A stretch of DNA of 53,150 bases. Origin: Clostridiales bacterium (lineage in GTDB: Bacteria > Bacillota > Clostridia > Oscillospirales > Oscillospiraceae). The stretch spans positions 1 to 53,150 of the forward strand of contig SFHJ01000020.1 of assembly GCA_004555655.1 (NCBI GenBank), written 5' to 3'. Shown piece after piece: positions 15,471-23,754 of the stretch. Each line of letters begins with the position of its first letter. Position 1 is the first letter of the stretch. The notes under the pieces were generated by a model. That model was not told the origin of the DNA. It did not search any database and was given only the letters and a program-made list of their open reading frames with translations. The position numbers and the translations under genes are program-made.

Positions 15471-18400
15471 GTGCGAAGATCGCTGTCCGATACGGCGGAC
15501 ATTCTGGCGAAAAAGCGCCGTCATAAGCTATGGCTGAAGATTATTGGCGTACTTGGCTGCGCGGTGGTATTTGTGACCACCTACGCGCTCATCCTTCCTG
15601 CCATCACACTGGAAAAGCAGGTCATCTGCGGCTTGGAAGAACATGTGCACTCCGATGCATGCTACACGGTTCCGGAGCCCGTGACGCACAGCGAGCTTTT
15701 CTGCAGCCTTGACCGGCTGGGTATACACGTGCACAGCGCAGACTGCTACGGCCCCGACGGCTTGCCTGTCTGCGGCTATGCCGATTATGTTGTGCACTGG
15801 CACACCGCAGACTGCTACGACGAAAACGGCGTGCTTGTCTGTCCGCTGCCTGAAATCTACCTGCATACGCACACGGACGAGTGTTACGGCGAGGCCGTGC
15901 CCGAGGGCCACGTGCACGGCGAGAGCTGCTATGAGACCACGCGCGAACTTGCCTGTGGGCTGGAAGAGTCCGAGGGCCACGCGCACGGTGGGGCATGCTA
16001 TGACGAGACCGGCGCGCTCGTCTGCGCTCTGGAAGAATCCGAGGCCCACTTCCACACCGACAGCTGCTACGAACAGCTCGAGACGCTCATCTGCGGTCAG
16101 GAGGAAGCAGAACAGACCGTTACTGCGCGCGAACTCACCTGCCGCATTCCCGAGGTTCGCCTGCACACGCACACAGACGCCTGCTATGACGACGGCGTTC
16201 TGATCTGCGGATTGCCCGAGACCTATGAACACTTCCATACGGAAGCCTGCTTCCATGTGACGCAGGAGCAGCCGGAACCGGAGCTCACCTGCGGCCTCGA
16301 GGAGCACACCCACACGGATGACTGCTACGCGCCCGAGGAGCCCGAGTCAAACAGCGACCCCACGGCCGATGTTGAGACGCAGGCGCAGTGGGAAGCGACG
16401 CTGCAAGATGTACGCCTGACGCATGACTACCGGCTGGACGTGCTGGCCGTTGCGCGCAGCCAGCTTGGCTACACCGAAAGCGCGCGCAACTATATCCTTG
16501 ACGCATCCGGCGTGCCCAATGGCTACACGCGCTACGGCGCGTGGTACGGCGACCTCTACGGCGACTGGTGTGCAATGTTCGTCTCGTTCTGCCTGCACTA
16601 CGCAGAGCTGCCCGAGGCCGTGCTGCCGTACGAGTCCGGCTGTGAGAACTGGGTCACGCTGCTTACCCAGCGCCAGAACTACTTTGAAGCGCACCCCAAA
16701 CAGCCCGAAGACCCGGCCCAGCCCGCTTTGGCGCCGTACATCCCCGTATCGGGCGATCTGATCTTCTTCAGCATGGAAAGCGGCGGCATTCCGGATCACG
16801 TCGGTCTTGTGACGGAGTATCTCCCCGCAACTGATACCGAGCCCGCACGCGTCAGAGCCATCGAGGGCAATACCGCCGACGCGGTTCGCCAGACCGAATA
16901 CGAATGGGCCGACACGCGCATTCTGGGCTACGCGCAGCTGCCGGAGCAGGAATTTATCTGCGGCAAGACCGGTCATGTACACACCGATGCCTGCCCGGCC
17001 GATTGCCCCATCGAAGAACACATTCACACGGACGTCTGCTTTGACGCCTCGCAGGCGCAGCAGCTGACCGAGCTCAGCTACACGGGCGACGGCTTCTCAG
17101 TTCAGGTGCGCTACGGCGCGGACGCACAGCTTCCCGAGGGCGTGACGCTCACGGCCCGCGAAATTGCACCGGACACGCCTGCTTATCGCACCTATTGTGA
17201 GCGTTCGCTCGCCAGCATCCAGGCCGCGGACGAGGACGTGCCGCAGACGCTGGTATTTGCCCGCTTCCTGGACATCTCCTTTGTGCTGAACGGCGTTGAA
17301 TATGAACCTGCCGCGCCGGTCGAAGTGACCATCATCTACGATGAAAGCGTGGATACCGGCAACGCCACCGATTGCAGGGCCGTCCATTTTGGCCAGAACG
17401 GCACGGAGCTTCTGGACGTCACCACCGAGCAGTCGCAGACCGGCGAGACGAGCTTCACGCACATGCAGGACGGCTTCTCGGTTGTCGGCAGTGTGGTCAC
17501 GGCCACCTATGCCGCAGGAAATCCGACGGACATCGGCCCCAACAAGCTTCCGGTCGACTATTACGTCTGTATCGACGGCGAATGGGTCTGCGTCGGCAGC
17601 ACCAGAACCGGCTGGTATAATAACTGGGACGGTACTGAAGGCTGGACAAATTACAACCGGGACTACATCACGCTGGAACAGGCAATCTCCATTCTGAGGC
17701 CATACGGATTTAGCGAAAAAGCAGAAAACCCCTCGCGGGTAACAGCCTATCAGCAGAAATCGAATAATACCAATATCTATTCCGACACCGATACCGTTCA
17801 GATACCGGAGAACGGGACAAAGATACTCCCCCTATCCAGAAATGCTTCCCACGCTGGCTATAATTTATATTATCTGCCTGCGAATACAGCAGAGATTTCC
17901 GGATTGGCATCTCCGGAGAATCTGAATAAAACGGCCAATGCGTTTTTTACCGTCAAGGTATACGACGCAGTGGGCGAGCTGTTGACGTCTGCGATCGTTC
18001 CGACCGGCGGCAGTTTCAGCTATGACGTTTCCGAAATAAACGTGACGAGCTGGCTTGCTGCGTACAGCAGTGGTTCGACCGTCGAGCTAACCGACAGCAT
18101 CATCAGCCTGACGAACATTACGAGCACCGTCACCATTTCACCGAAGCCGGCAGGCGCAGGCGTCACCGACAGTCACAGTGTCACCTTTAAGGCCTATATC
18201 GACAATCAGTGGCAGACCGTCGGCTCCCTGCCCTACTACTATTCCGGCAGCGTGAATGGCGAGACGCGCGCGTATATCACCTCCGACATGGCCGCGCAGT
18301 TCTTCGGCCCCTACGGCTACAAAGCCACAGATGCACCCGATTATCAGTTCGGCTACAGCTACAATGATATCTATAAAATCTACTATTATTCCAATGCAGA

Positions 18401-21209
18401 TTATTGTATGGATATCAGCGGCGGCAATGTTGTTGATAAGGCCGTTGTGCAGCTGTGGACGTCAAATAAGACTGACGCACAGGTTTTCAGAATCTGGGGT
18501 GCTGGTAATGGATACGCCTACATTACTCCAATTGGTAACAGCGGCTACTTTGTAAATATCTACGGTGGTAATCTTGCGGATGGTACAAAGCTGTATTTGT
18601 CTTCTTCCGATAATGAATATTCCCAATGGAAGATGAAGTCGGAGAGCAATGGAACCAGTTTCTGGTCAAAAGCTGATCAAAACTATTGCATCGATCTTCC
18701 GTCCGGCAAGACTGAGCAAGGCAATCGGCTTCAGATCTGGACCAATGGAGGCAACCGATACTGGAGGCTTGCTCAGCAGTACCGCGTCTCCAACAACACC
18801 GTCTCCGAGCAAACCGCCGACGGTACATATAAGATCGGTCTGACGGCGGAATCGAACGGCGATATTGTCTGCTACTATCTGCCCGGCGTCACATCTGCCA
18901 GTTATTCGAACGCCGCGGAAAGCGCTCTGACGCCCGCTTCGTCCTGTTGGGACGTCACCGTCCGTGACGACTTGCATCTGGTTTATTCCGACGGCGAACT
19001 CAGCACAATGCTGCAGACCGTAGTGAACGGTGGAAGCGCCACCGTCAAAGTGGAAAACGCCAACGGTGTGCTCTGGTCGTGCGTGGGCAAAAACGGCGAC
19101 GCGCTGAACGTGAAAAGTTCGCAGAAAGACGGCTATACCACCTTCACCATCACGAACATCACCCAGCCGGTGGAGGTCATCGCAACCGGGACAAACCCCA
19201 ACTTCACCGTGCAGTATTACGCGCGAATTCCGCGCTTTGCCACCAACGGCGACACGCCTTTGAAGGTCATCGATACCTCCGCTGGTTCCAATAGCGGAAC
19301 TGCAACTCTGCCCACCAACGGCGGCAGCATGGCAACCAGAAATATCTATCTGGAAGCCACTGGGAATTCTACAACCCAGAATGCCGGTGATGCGACGCAG
19401 CTCTACCGCGTGAAGACAATTCTGGAGCTGACAAAGATGTACGAGGACGCACAGTTCGAGTACGAGAAATCTCCGGGGCTTGCCTATTTCAACAAGCTTA
19501 AGGAAAATGAAAGCTATTCATTGACCAGAGTCGGTGTGCTGAAGGACGGGAAAGACCCAAGCAATACCAATGATGATGACTGGGAATGGCATCAGGTTGA
19601 AAACGGCAATATTCAGTTTACGAACCTTGCCTCTGAGGCGAACAATACCACGATCCTGATTACAGACAAAACAGTGCTGCGCCTTGAGTTCAACACGACA
19701 GTTGGCGACTATTATAACGGCACTACGTTCTACGACTACAACATCTCCAGCGGGCAGAACGCTGACGGTCGTTGGCGCACAGGCATCACCGGCATCAACA
19801 GCGAGAGCAACTACGGCGACAGCTCCAATAATCAGCGCACCTGGCGATCCGGATGTGATATTTTCGCCTTTGGCAATGCCAACTGCGGTACTGGCATGTC
19901 AGGCTACCTGTTTGGTGGGTGCACACTGAACAAATACGACCACAATAAGAATGAGAATTATAACGGCGCAACCTTCGGTCTGGTGCAGGGCCTTAACGGT
20001 GACGGCACCATCCGTTACAGTGATTGGCTTGTCGTGCCGAAGCTGTTCAATGAAGGCGACGCACAGTCCAAACAGACCTATACCGAGAGTTCCCTGACCT
20101 TCGACCGTATGGGTGATACCTACACGCTCAGCGCCGCAACGCTCAACAACTCCAACGGTCAAAGCAATACGCTTTCGGGTCTGCAGTACTTCTTCAATCC
20201 CTCGCCGTACAGTGGAAAGGTTTATTCCCATATTTTCACCAATAACTTCTGGCCTTTAGATCCTGCGGCTGGAAGAACAGACGGTCTGTGGGGAAAGCAT
20301 GAAAGCCCCGGCAGCTTTCAAGGCTTTGTTGAGAGCAATAATTATGATTGGGGCGCTCTTGCCGCCAACTTCCCTGCCAGCGATGACGGCAACGCGCACA
20401 ACTGGTTCTTTGGCATGAACTTTGCCATCTCGTTTAACCTGACGGCGGACTATGTCGGCCCCTTGGAATACTACTTCTTCGGCGACGACGATCTGTGGGT
20501 GTTCCTCGACAACCAACTGGTCTGCGATATCGGCGGCGTGCACAGCTCCATCGGCGAGTATGTGAATCTGCGCGACTATCTGCCCAACGGTTCGTCCGGT
20601 CAGCACACGCTCTCGTTCTTCTATACCGAGCGCGGCGCATCCGGTTCCACCTGCTACATGAGCTTCACCCTGCCGTCTGTCTCCAGCGCCACGACTGCGC
20701 GCGATACCGGCAGCCTGCAGATTGCGAAGTCGGTGGAGAACACGAATGGTGTTGACTATTCCGGCGAGGAATATAAGTTCAAAGTCGATCTGCAGACTTC
20801 TGAAGACGGCTCCGGTCTGGGCCAGACGTTCAGCTATACCTGCACAGACGCCAAAGGTGTTGATAGCTACGGCATCGTCAAATCCGGCCAGACGATCACA
20901 CTGCACGCAGGCGAGACCGCCACAATCAACGGCATCCCGGCAGGGACGTTCTACCGGGTGACAGAAATTTCGCACGACGGCTATCAGGTCACCGTCAACG
21001 GCAGCGAGGGCTATATCGTCTCCGGTACCATCGAGACAGGAGACGTCAAACCAGCCAGTTTCGTCAACCGCCCGTATCACGAGCTCCCCAACTCCGGCGG
21101 AGCCGGCACCACACTGTATACCATAGGAGGCCTTGCGCTGGTATTGGGCGCTGGAATTCTGTTGTATATCCATACAAAGCGCAGAAAGGAGGATGTTGCA
21201 TCTTCCTGA
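15471..21209 (+). CDS. Giant LPNSG-anchored adhesin with Cys/His repeats, CHAP, lectin and fibro-slime domains
   Basis: This 1912-residue protein is the likely pilus tip or surface adhesin. Residues 1-20 are basic and cytoplasmic, and 21-46 form a hydrophobic helix ending TTYALILPAIT. Residues 53-285 carry ten C-x(n)-H-x-H-x3-C motifs. About 320-490 is a CHAP-like amidase domain (candidate Cys367, His443, Asn467). Two more Cys/His motifs are at 497-523. Two copies of an unnamed domain (IDGEW...LRPYGF at ~695-750, IDNQW...FGPYGY at ~904-953) follow. A ricin-type lectin is at ~965-1105, a fibro-slime domain at ~1587-1734, and a Cna-like stalk at ~1746-1868. The C-terminus has LPNSG (1872-1876), a helix and a KRRK tail. 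The start is GTG 15471 with AGGAGG eight bases upstream; an ATG at 15464 is out of frame. Domain names are from pattern recognition, not a search. Confidence 0.85.
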   Translation: MRRSLSDTADILAKKRRHKLWLKIIGVLGCAVVFVTTYALILPAITLEKQVICGLEEHVHSDACYTVPEPVTHSELFCSLDRLGIHVHSADCYGPDGLPVCGYADYVVHWHTADCYDENGVLVCPLPEIYLHTHTDECYGEAVPEGHVHGESCYETTRELACGLEESEGHAHGGACYDETGALVCALEESEAHFHTDSCYEQLETLICGQEEAEQTVTARELTCRIPEVRLHTHTDACYDDGVLICGLPETYEHFHTEACFHVTQEQPEPELTCGLEEHTHTDDCYAPEEPESNSDPTADVETQAQWEATLQDVRLTHDYRLDVLAVARSQLGYTESARNYILDASGVPNGYTRYGAWYGDLYGDWCAMFVSFCLHYAELPEAVLPYESGCENWVTLLTQRQNYFEAHPKQPEDPAQPALAPYIPVSGDLIFFSMESGGIPDHVGLVTEYLPATDTEPARVRAIEGNTADAVRQTEYEWADTRILGYAQLPEQEFICGKTGHVHTDACPADCPIEEHIHTDVCFDASQAQQLTELSYTGDGFSVQVRYGADAQLPEGVTLTAREIAPDTPAYRTYCERSLASIQAADEDVPQTLVFARFLDISFVLNGVEYEPAAPVEVTIIYDESVDTGNATDCRAVHFGQNGTELLDVTTEQSQTGETSFTHMQDGFSVVGSVVTATYAAGNPTDIGPNKLPVDYYVCIDGEWVCVGSTRTGWYNNWDGTEGWTNYNRDYITLEQAISILRPYGFSEKAENPSRVTAYQQKSNNTNIYSDTDTVQIPENGTKILPLSRNASHAGYNLYYLPANTAEISGLASPENLNKTANAFFTVKVYDAVGELLTSAIVPTGGSFSYDVSEINVTSWLAAYSSGSTVELTDSIISLTNITSTVTISPKPAGAGVTDSHSVTFKAYIDNQWQTVGSLPYYYSGSVNGETRAYITSDMAAQFFGPYGYKATDAPDYQFGYSYNDIYKIYYYSNADYCMDISGGNVVDKAVVQLWTSNKTDAQVFRIWGAGNGYAYITPIGNSGYFVNIYGGNLADGTKLYLSSSDNEYSQWKMKSESNGTSFWSKADQNYCIDLPSGKTEQGNRLQIWTNGGNRYWRLAQQYRVSNNTVSEQTADGTYKIGLTAESNGDIVCYYLPGVTSASYSNAAESALTPASSCWDVTVRDDLHLVYSDGELSTMLQTVVNGGSATVKVENANGVLWSCVGKNGDALNVKSSQKDGYTTFTITNITQPVEVIATGTNPNFTVQYYARIPRFATNGDTPLKVIDTSAGSNSGTATLPTNGGSMATRNIYLEATGNSTTQNAGDATQLYRVKTILELTKMYEDAQFEYEKSPGLAYFNKLKENESYSLTRVGVLKDGKDPSNTNDDDWEWHQVENGNIQFTNLASEANNTTILITDKTVLRLEFNTTVGDYYNGTTFYDYNISSGQNADGRWRTGITGINSESNYGDSSNNQRTWRSGCDIFAFGNANCGTGMSGYLFGGCTLNKYDHNKNENYNGATFGLVQGLNGDGTIRYSDWLVVPKLFNEGDAQSKQTYTESSLTFDRMGDTYTLSAATLNNSNGQSNTLSGLQYFFNPSPYSGKVYSHIFTNNFWPLDPAAGRTDGLWGKHESPGSFQGFVESNNYDWGALAANFPASDDGNAHNWFFGMNFAISFNLTADYVGPLEYYFFGDDDLWVFLDNQLVCDIGGVHSSIGEYVNLRDYLPNGSSGQHTLSFFYTERGASGSTCYMSFTLPSVSSATTARDTGSLQIAKSVENTNGVDYSGEEYKFKVDLQTSEDGSGLGQTFSYTCTDAKGVDSYGIVKSGQTITLHAGETATINGIPAGTFYRVTEISHDGYQVTVNGSEGYIVSGTIETGDVKPASFVNRPYHELPNSGGAGTTLYTIGGLALVLGAGILLYIHTKRRKEDVASS
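15627..16328 (+). repeat. Ten tandem Cys/His motifs encoded in the adhesin
   Basis: Each unit contains H-x-H-[ST/G]-x2-C, usually with another Cys four to seven residues before the first His, and often the words CGLEE and DACY. The His-x-His-x3-Cys hits begin at residues 58, 86, 109, 132, 147, 170, 193, 232, 254 and 279. Two more (502 and 517) lie after the CHAP-like domain, at about nt 16960-17040. The spacing suggests metal ligation, but disulfide bonding is equally possible outside the cell. Confidence 0.9.
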
Positions 21210-21280
21210 CGTGCGGAATTTGCCAATCAAAGATATCCAATCAAAAAGCATTCGACAAAAGAAAGAAAGGAAAACATGAA

Positions 21281-22825
21281 ATGAAGCACATGAAAAAACT
21301 TGCCAGCCTCCTGCTGGCTCTGGTCATGGTTTTTGCCATGGGTGTAAGCGTATTTGCGGCTCAGGAGGGCACTCTTACCGGCGGCTCCATCACCATCAAT
21401 GATGCCGTCCCCGGCCAGATCTACAACGCATACCAGATCCTGTATCTGGAAAGCTACAACGCAGATTCCAATGCGTATGCTTACAAGGCCAACAGCGCTT
21501 GGGACACCTGGCTTCGAACCCAGACCACTTATGTCAGCTTCGACGCACAGGGCTATGTAACTTGGGTGGACAAGTATTTAAACTGCAGTGAGTCCCATGA
21601 TCACACTAGTAGTTGTTATGCATCGTACTCTGAAGCTGAGCAAGCTGCACGCGTCGCTGATTTTGCAAAGTTAGCACAGGCAGAAGCAGCGAAAATGACT
21701 GCCGATGTTACTGCTACTGCTCCTGCAGCTGCCGAAGGGGCAACCCATTCCACTGTCAAGTTTGAGAATCTGAAACTGGGCTACTACCTGGTAGACACCA
21801 CGCTGGGCACCCTCTGCTCGCTGGACACCACCAACCCCAACGTTACGATGGAAGAGAAGAACGAGGTTCCCACCAACGTCAAGACCGTTGAGGAAGATTC
21901 CACCGGCAATTATGGTGAGAAGAACGACGCCGACATCGGCCAGACCGTGAACTTCAAGAGCACCATTACCGCCCAGGCCGGTGCGGAAAACTATGTGTTC
22001 CATGATACCATGTCCGCTGGCCTGACCTACACCGGTGTGACCGGCATCACTCTGAACGGCACTGCCGTGGACGCTTCCAACTACACGGTTACTGCTCCTG
22101 CTGCGGACGGCGACACCTTTGATGTCACCTTCACCCAGGCGTTCTGCGATACCCTGAATGCGAACGACCAGATCGTCATCAGCTACACCGCTACCCTGAA
22201 CGAAAATGCGGTCATCGCCGGTGAAGGCAACCCCAATACCAGCAAGGTCAGCTACGGCGACAGCAGCAACACCAAGTACACCCCCGACAGCCAGACCAAG
22301 ACCTACACCTGGGATTTGGACGTTTTGAAGTATGCCAACGGCGACGAGAGCAAGGTTCTGGAAAACGCAAAATTTGTTCTGCTAAATAAGAATAAGACAA
22401 AGGTCGCTACGGTTGTGAGCGGCAAGCTCACCGGCTGGGTCGATGTTCCGGCAGAAGTAGACGGCACGATCCAGTGGCCTGAAAATGCCGTTCTGACCAC
22501 GGATGGAAACGGCAAGATTGAGATCGACGGTCTGGATGCGGATACCTATTACCTGCGCGAAGTCGAGGCGCCCGCCGGCTATAACAAGCTGGCTACTGAT
22601 GTGGAGGTCACCATCACAGGCAAAACCGAGAAGAAGAATGAAGAGACCGGGGAGACGGAGCTGGTTTACGAGACAGTGATCGCCAAGGTCAACAACCAGT
22701 CCGGCGCCGAGCTGCCCTCCACCGGCGGCATCGGCACCACCATCTTCTACATCCTCGGCGGTCTGCTGGTTGCCGGCGCGGTTGTGCTGCTGGTCACCAA
22801 GCGCCGCATGAACGCGGAGGGCTAA
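21281..22825 (+). CDS. SpaH/EbpB-type LPXTG major pilin
   Basis: This 514-residue protein is the likely shaft subunit. A clear signal peptide (1-27, ending VFAA) is followed by an N-terminal domain, a SpaH-like isopeptide fold (TVNFKSTITAQAG onward) and a Cna-B-type domain. YYLREVEAPAGYNKL is the E-box, and the Lys in LDVLKYANG is a candidate isopeptide partner. LPSTG is at 478-482, followed by a helix and KRRMNAEG. The Lys in NEVPTNVKT is the best candidate for the sortase-linked pilin lysine. A Cys/His motif (C102, H106, H108, C112) resembles those in the adhesin and is unusual for a shaft pilin. The ATG at 21281 follows AAAGGAAAA; a second ATG is at 21290. It is 71 bases after the adhesin stop. 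Confidence 0.92.
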   Translation: MKHMKKLASLLLALVMVFAMGVSVFAAQEGTLTGGSITINDAVPGQIYNAYQILYLESYNADSNAYAYKANSAWDTWLRTQTTYVSFDAQGYVTWVDKYLNCSESHDHTSSCYASYSEAEQAARVADFAKLAQAEAAKMTADVTATAPAAAEGATHSTVKFENLKLGYYLVDTTLGTLCSLDTTNPNVTMEEKNEVPTNVKTVEEDSTGNYGEKNDADIGQTVNFKSTITAQAGAENYVFHDTMSAGLTYTGVTGITLNGTAVDASNYTVTAPAADGDTFDVTFTQAFCDTLNANDQIVISYTATLNENAVIAGEGNPNTSKVSYGDSSNTKYTPDSQTKTYTWDLDVLKYANGDESKVLENAKFVLLNKNKTKVATVVSGKLTGWVDVPAEVDGTIQWPENAVLTTDGNGKIEIDGLDADTYYLREVEAPAGYNKLATDVEVTITGKTEKKNEETGETELVYETVIAKVNNQSGAELPSTGGIGTTIFYILGGLLVAGAVVLLVTKRRMNAEG

Positions 22826-22866
22826 ATCCCCCGCCATTCGGCATTTGCAATACGGTTTCCGCTCCT

Positions 22867-22890
22867 CGGGGAGGGCGCCTGCCCTCCCCG
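22867..22890 (+). promoter_or_regulatory. Strong hairpin between the major pilin and class C sortase genes
   Basis: A perfect 10-bp GC-rich stem (CGGGGAGGGC with GCCCTCCCCG) closes a four-base loop. There is no T-tract, so it is not a standard terminator. Placed between an abundant structural protein and its enzyme, it may stabilise the pilin mRNA 3' end or reduce readthrough into the sortase. Confidence 0.65.
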
Positions 22891-22916
22891 GGATACGGCA
22901 TCAAGGAGAGCGCACC

Positions 22917-23744
22917 ATGCGAAAGCACCTTTCCACGATCTTGTTAATACTGATCTTTCTGGTCGGGCTCTCTTTGCTGCTGTACCCCACCGTCAGCGAC
23001 TACTGGAACTCCCTGCACCAGTCCCGGGCCATTGCCCAGTACGCTGAACAGGTTGCAAATCTCGACAACGACGTCTATGAACAGCTCTGGGCCGACGCCG
23101 ACGCCTATAACAGGACGCTGCCCGGCATGGCGCAGCGCTATGTGCTCACCGATGAGGAAAAAGAAGCCTACGAACAGCTTCTTGACCCCTCCGGCACAGG
23201 CGTCATGGGCTACATCGAGATTCCCGAAATCAGCTGCTCGCTGCCCATCTACCACGGCACCGACGAGGCCGTGCTGCAGATCGCCATCGGCCACATTGAG
23301 GGAAGCTCCCTGCCCGTCGGCGGCGAGAGTACCCACTGCGTTCTCTCCGGTCACCGCGGCCTGCCCAGCGCGAAGCTCTTCACAGACCTCGACAAGCTTG
23401 ATACCGGCGACACGTTCATCCTGCGCGTGCTCGACGAGACGCTCACCTACGAGGTCGACCGCATCCTCATCGTCGAGCCGCACGAGCTTTCCGCGCTGGA
23501 GATCGAAGAAGGCCGCGACTACTGTACCCTTGTCACCTGCACGCCCTACGGCGTGAATACCCACCGCCTTCTGGTGCGCGGCCACCGCGTGGAAAACCAG
23601 GAGGAAGCAACAGCCGTCCGCGTCACCGCCGACGCGATGCAGATCGATCCCGTGATTGTCGCGCCGCTGGTGGCAGTGCCGCTGCTGCTGTTGCTGCTTG
23701 TTGTGCTGTTGGCCCGAACAGGCAAAAAGCGGAAATCATCTTAG
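22917..23744 (+). CDS. Class C (pilin-polymerising) sortase
   Basis: This 275-residue transpeptidase has an N-terminal membrane helix (about 5-24) and a second hydrophobic helix near the C-terminus (about 243-268), the two-helix layout of class C sortases. Catalytic residues are His146 in LSGHRG, Cys208 in LVTCTPYG and Arg217 in THRLL. MGYIEIPEI is the usual start of the sortase barrel. It should cleave the pilin sorting signal and link subunits through a pilin lysine. ATG 22917 follows AAGGAG; the frame is open from 22845 but that includes the intergenic hairpin. The classical lid motif was not confidently located. Confidence 0.93.
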   Translation: MRKHLSTILLILIFLVGLSLLLYPTVSDYWNSLHQSRAIAQYAEQVANLDNDVYEQLWADADAYNRTLPGMAQRYVLTDEEKEAYEQLLDPSGTGVMGYIEIPEISCSLPIYHGTDEAVLQIAIGHIEGSSLPVGGESTHCVLSGHRGLPSAKLFTDLDKLDTGDTFILRVLDETLTYEVDRILIVEPHELSALEIEEGRDYCTLVTCTPYGVNTHRLLVRGHRVENQEEATAVRVTADAMQIDPVIVAPLVAVPLLLLLLVVLLARTGKKRKSS

Positions 23745-23754
23745 GAGTGAGCTA

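Noticed and set aside
15627..16328. Cys/His repeats as DNA-binding zinc fingers
   Set aside because: They follow an N-terminal membrane helix in a wall-anchored protein and so lie outside the cell; spacing also differs from C2H2 fingers.
15471..21209. Adhesin as a merged or frameshifted pair of genes
   Set aside because: A single uninterrupted frame runs from a GTG with AGGAGG to the LPNSG tail, and no internal ribosome binding site with a start was found at a domain border.
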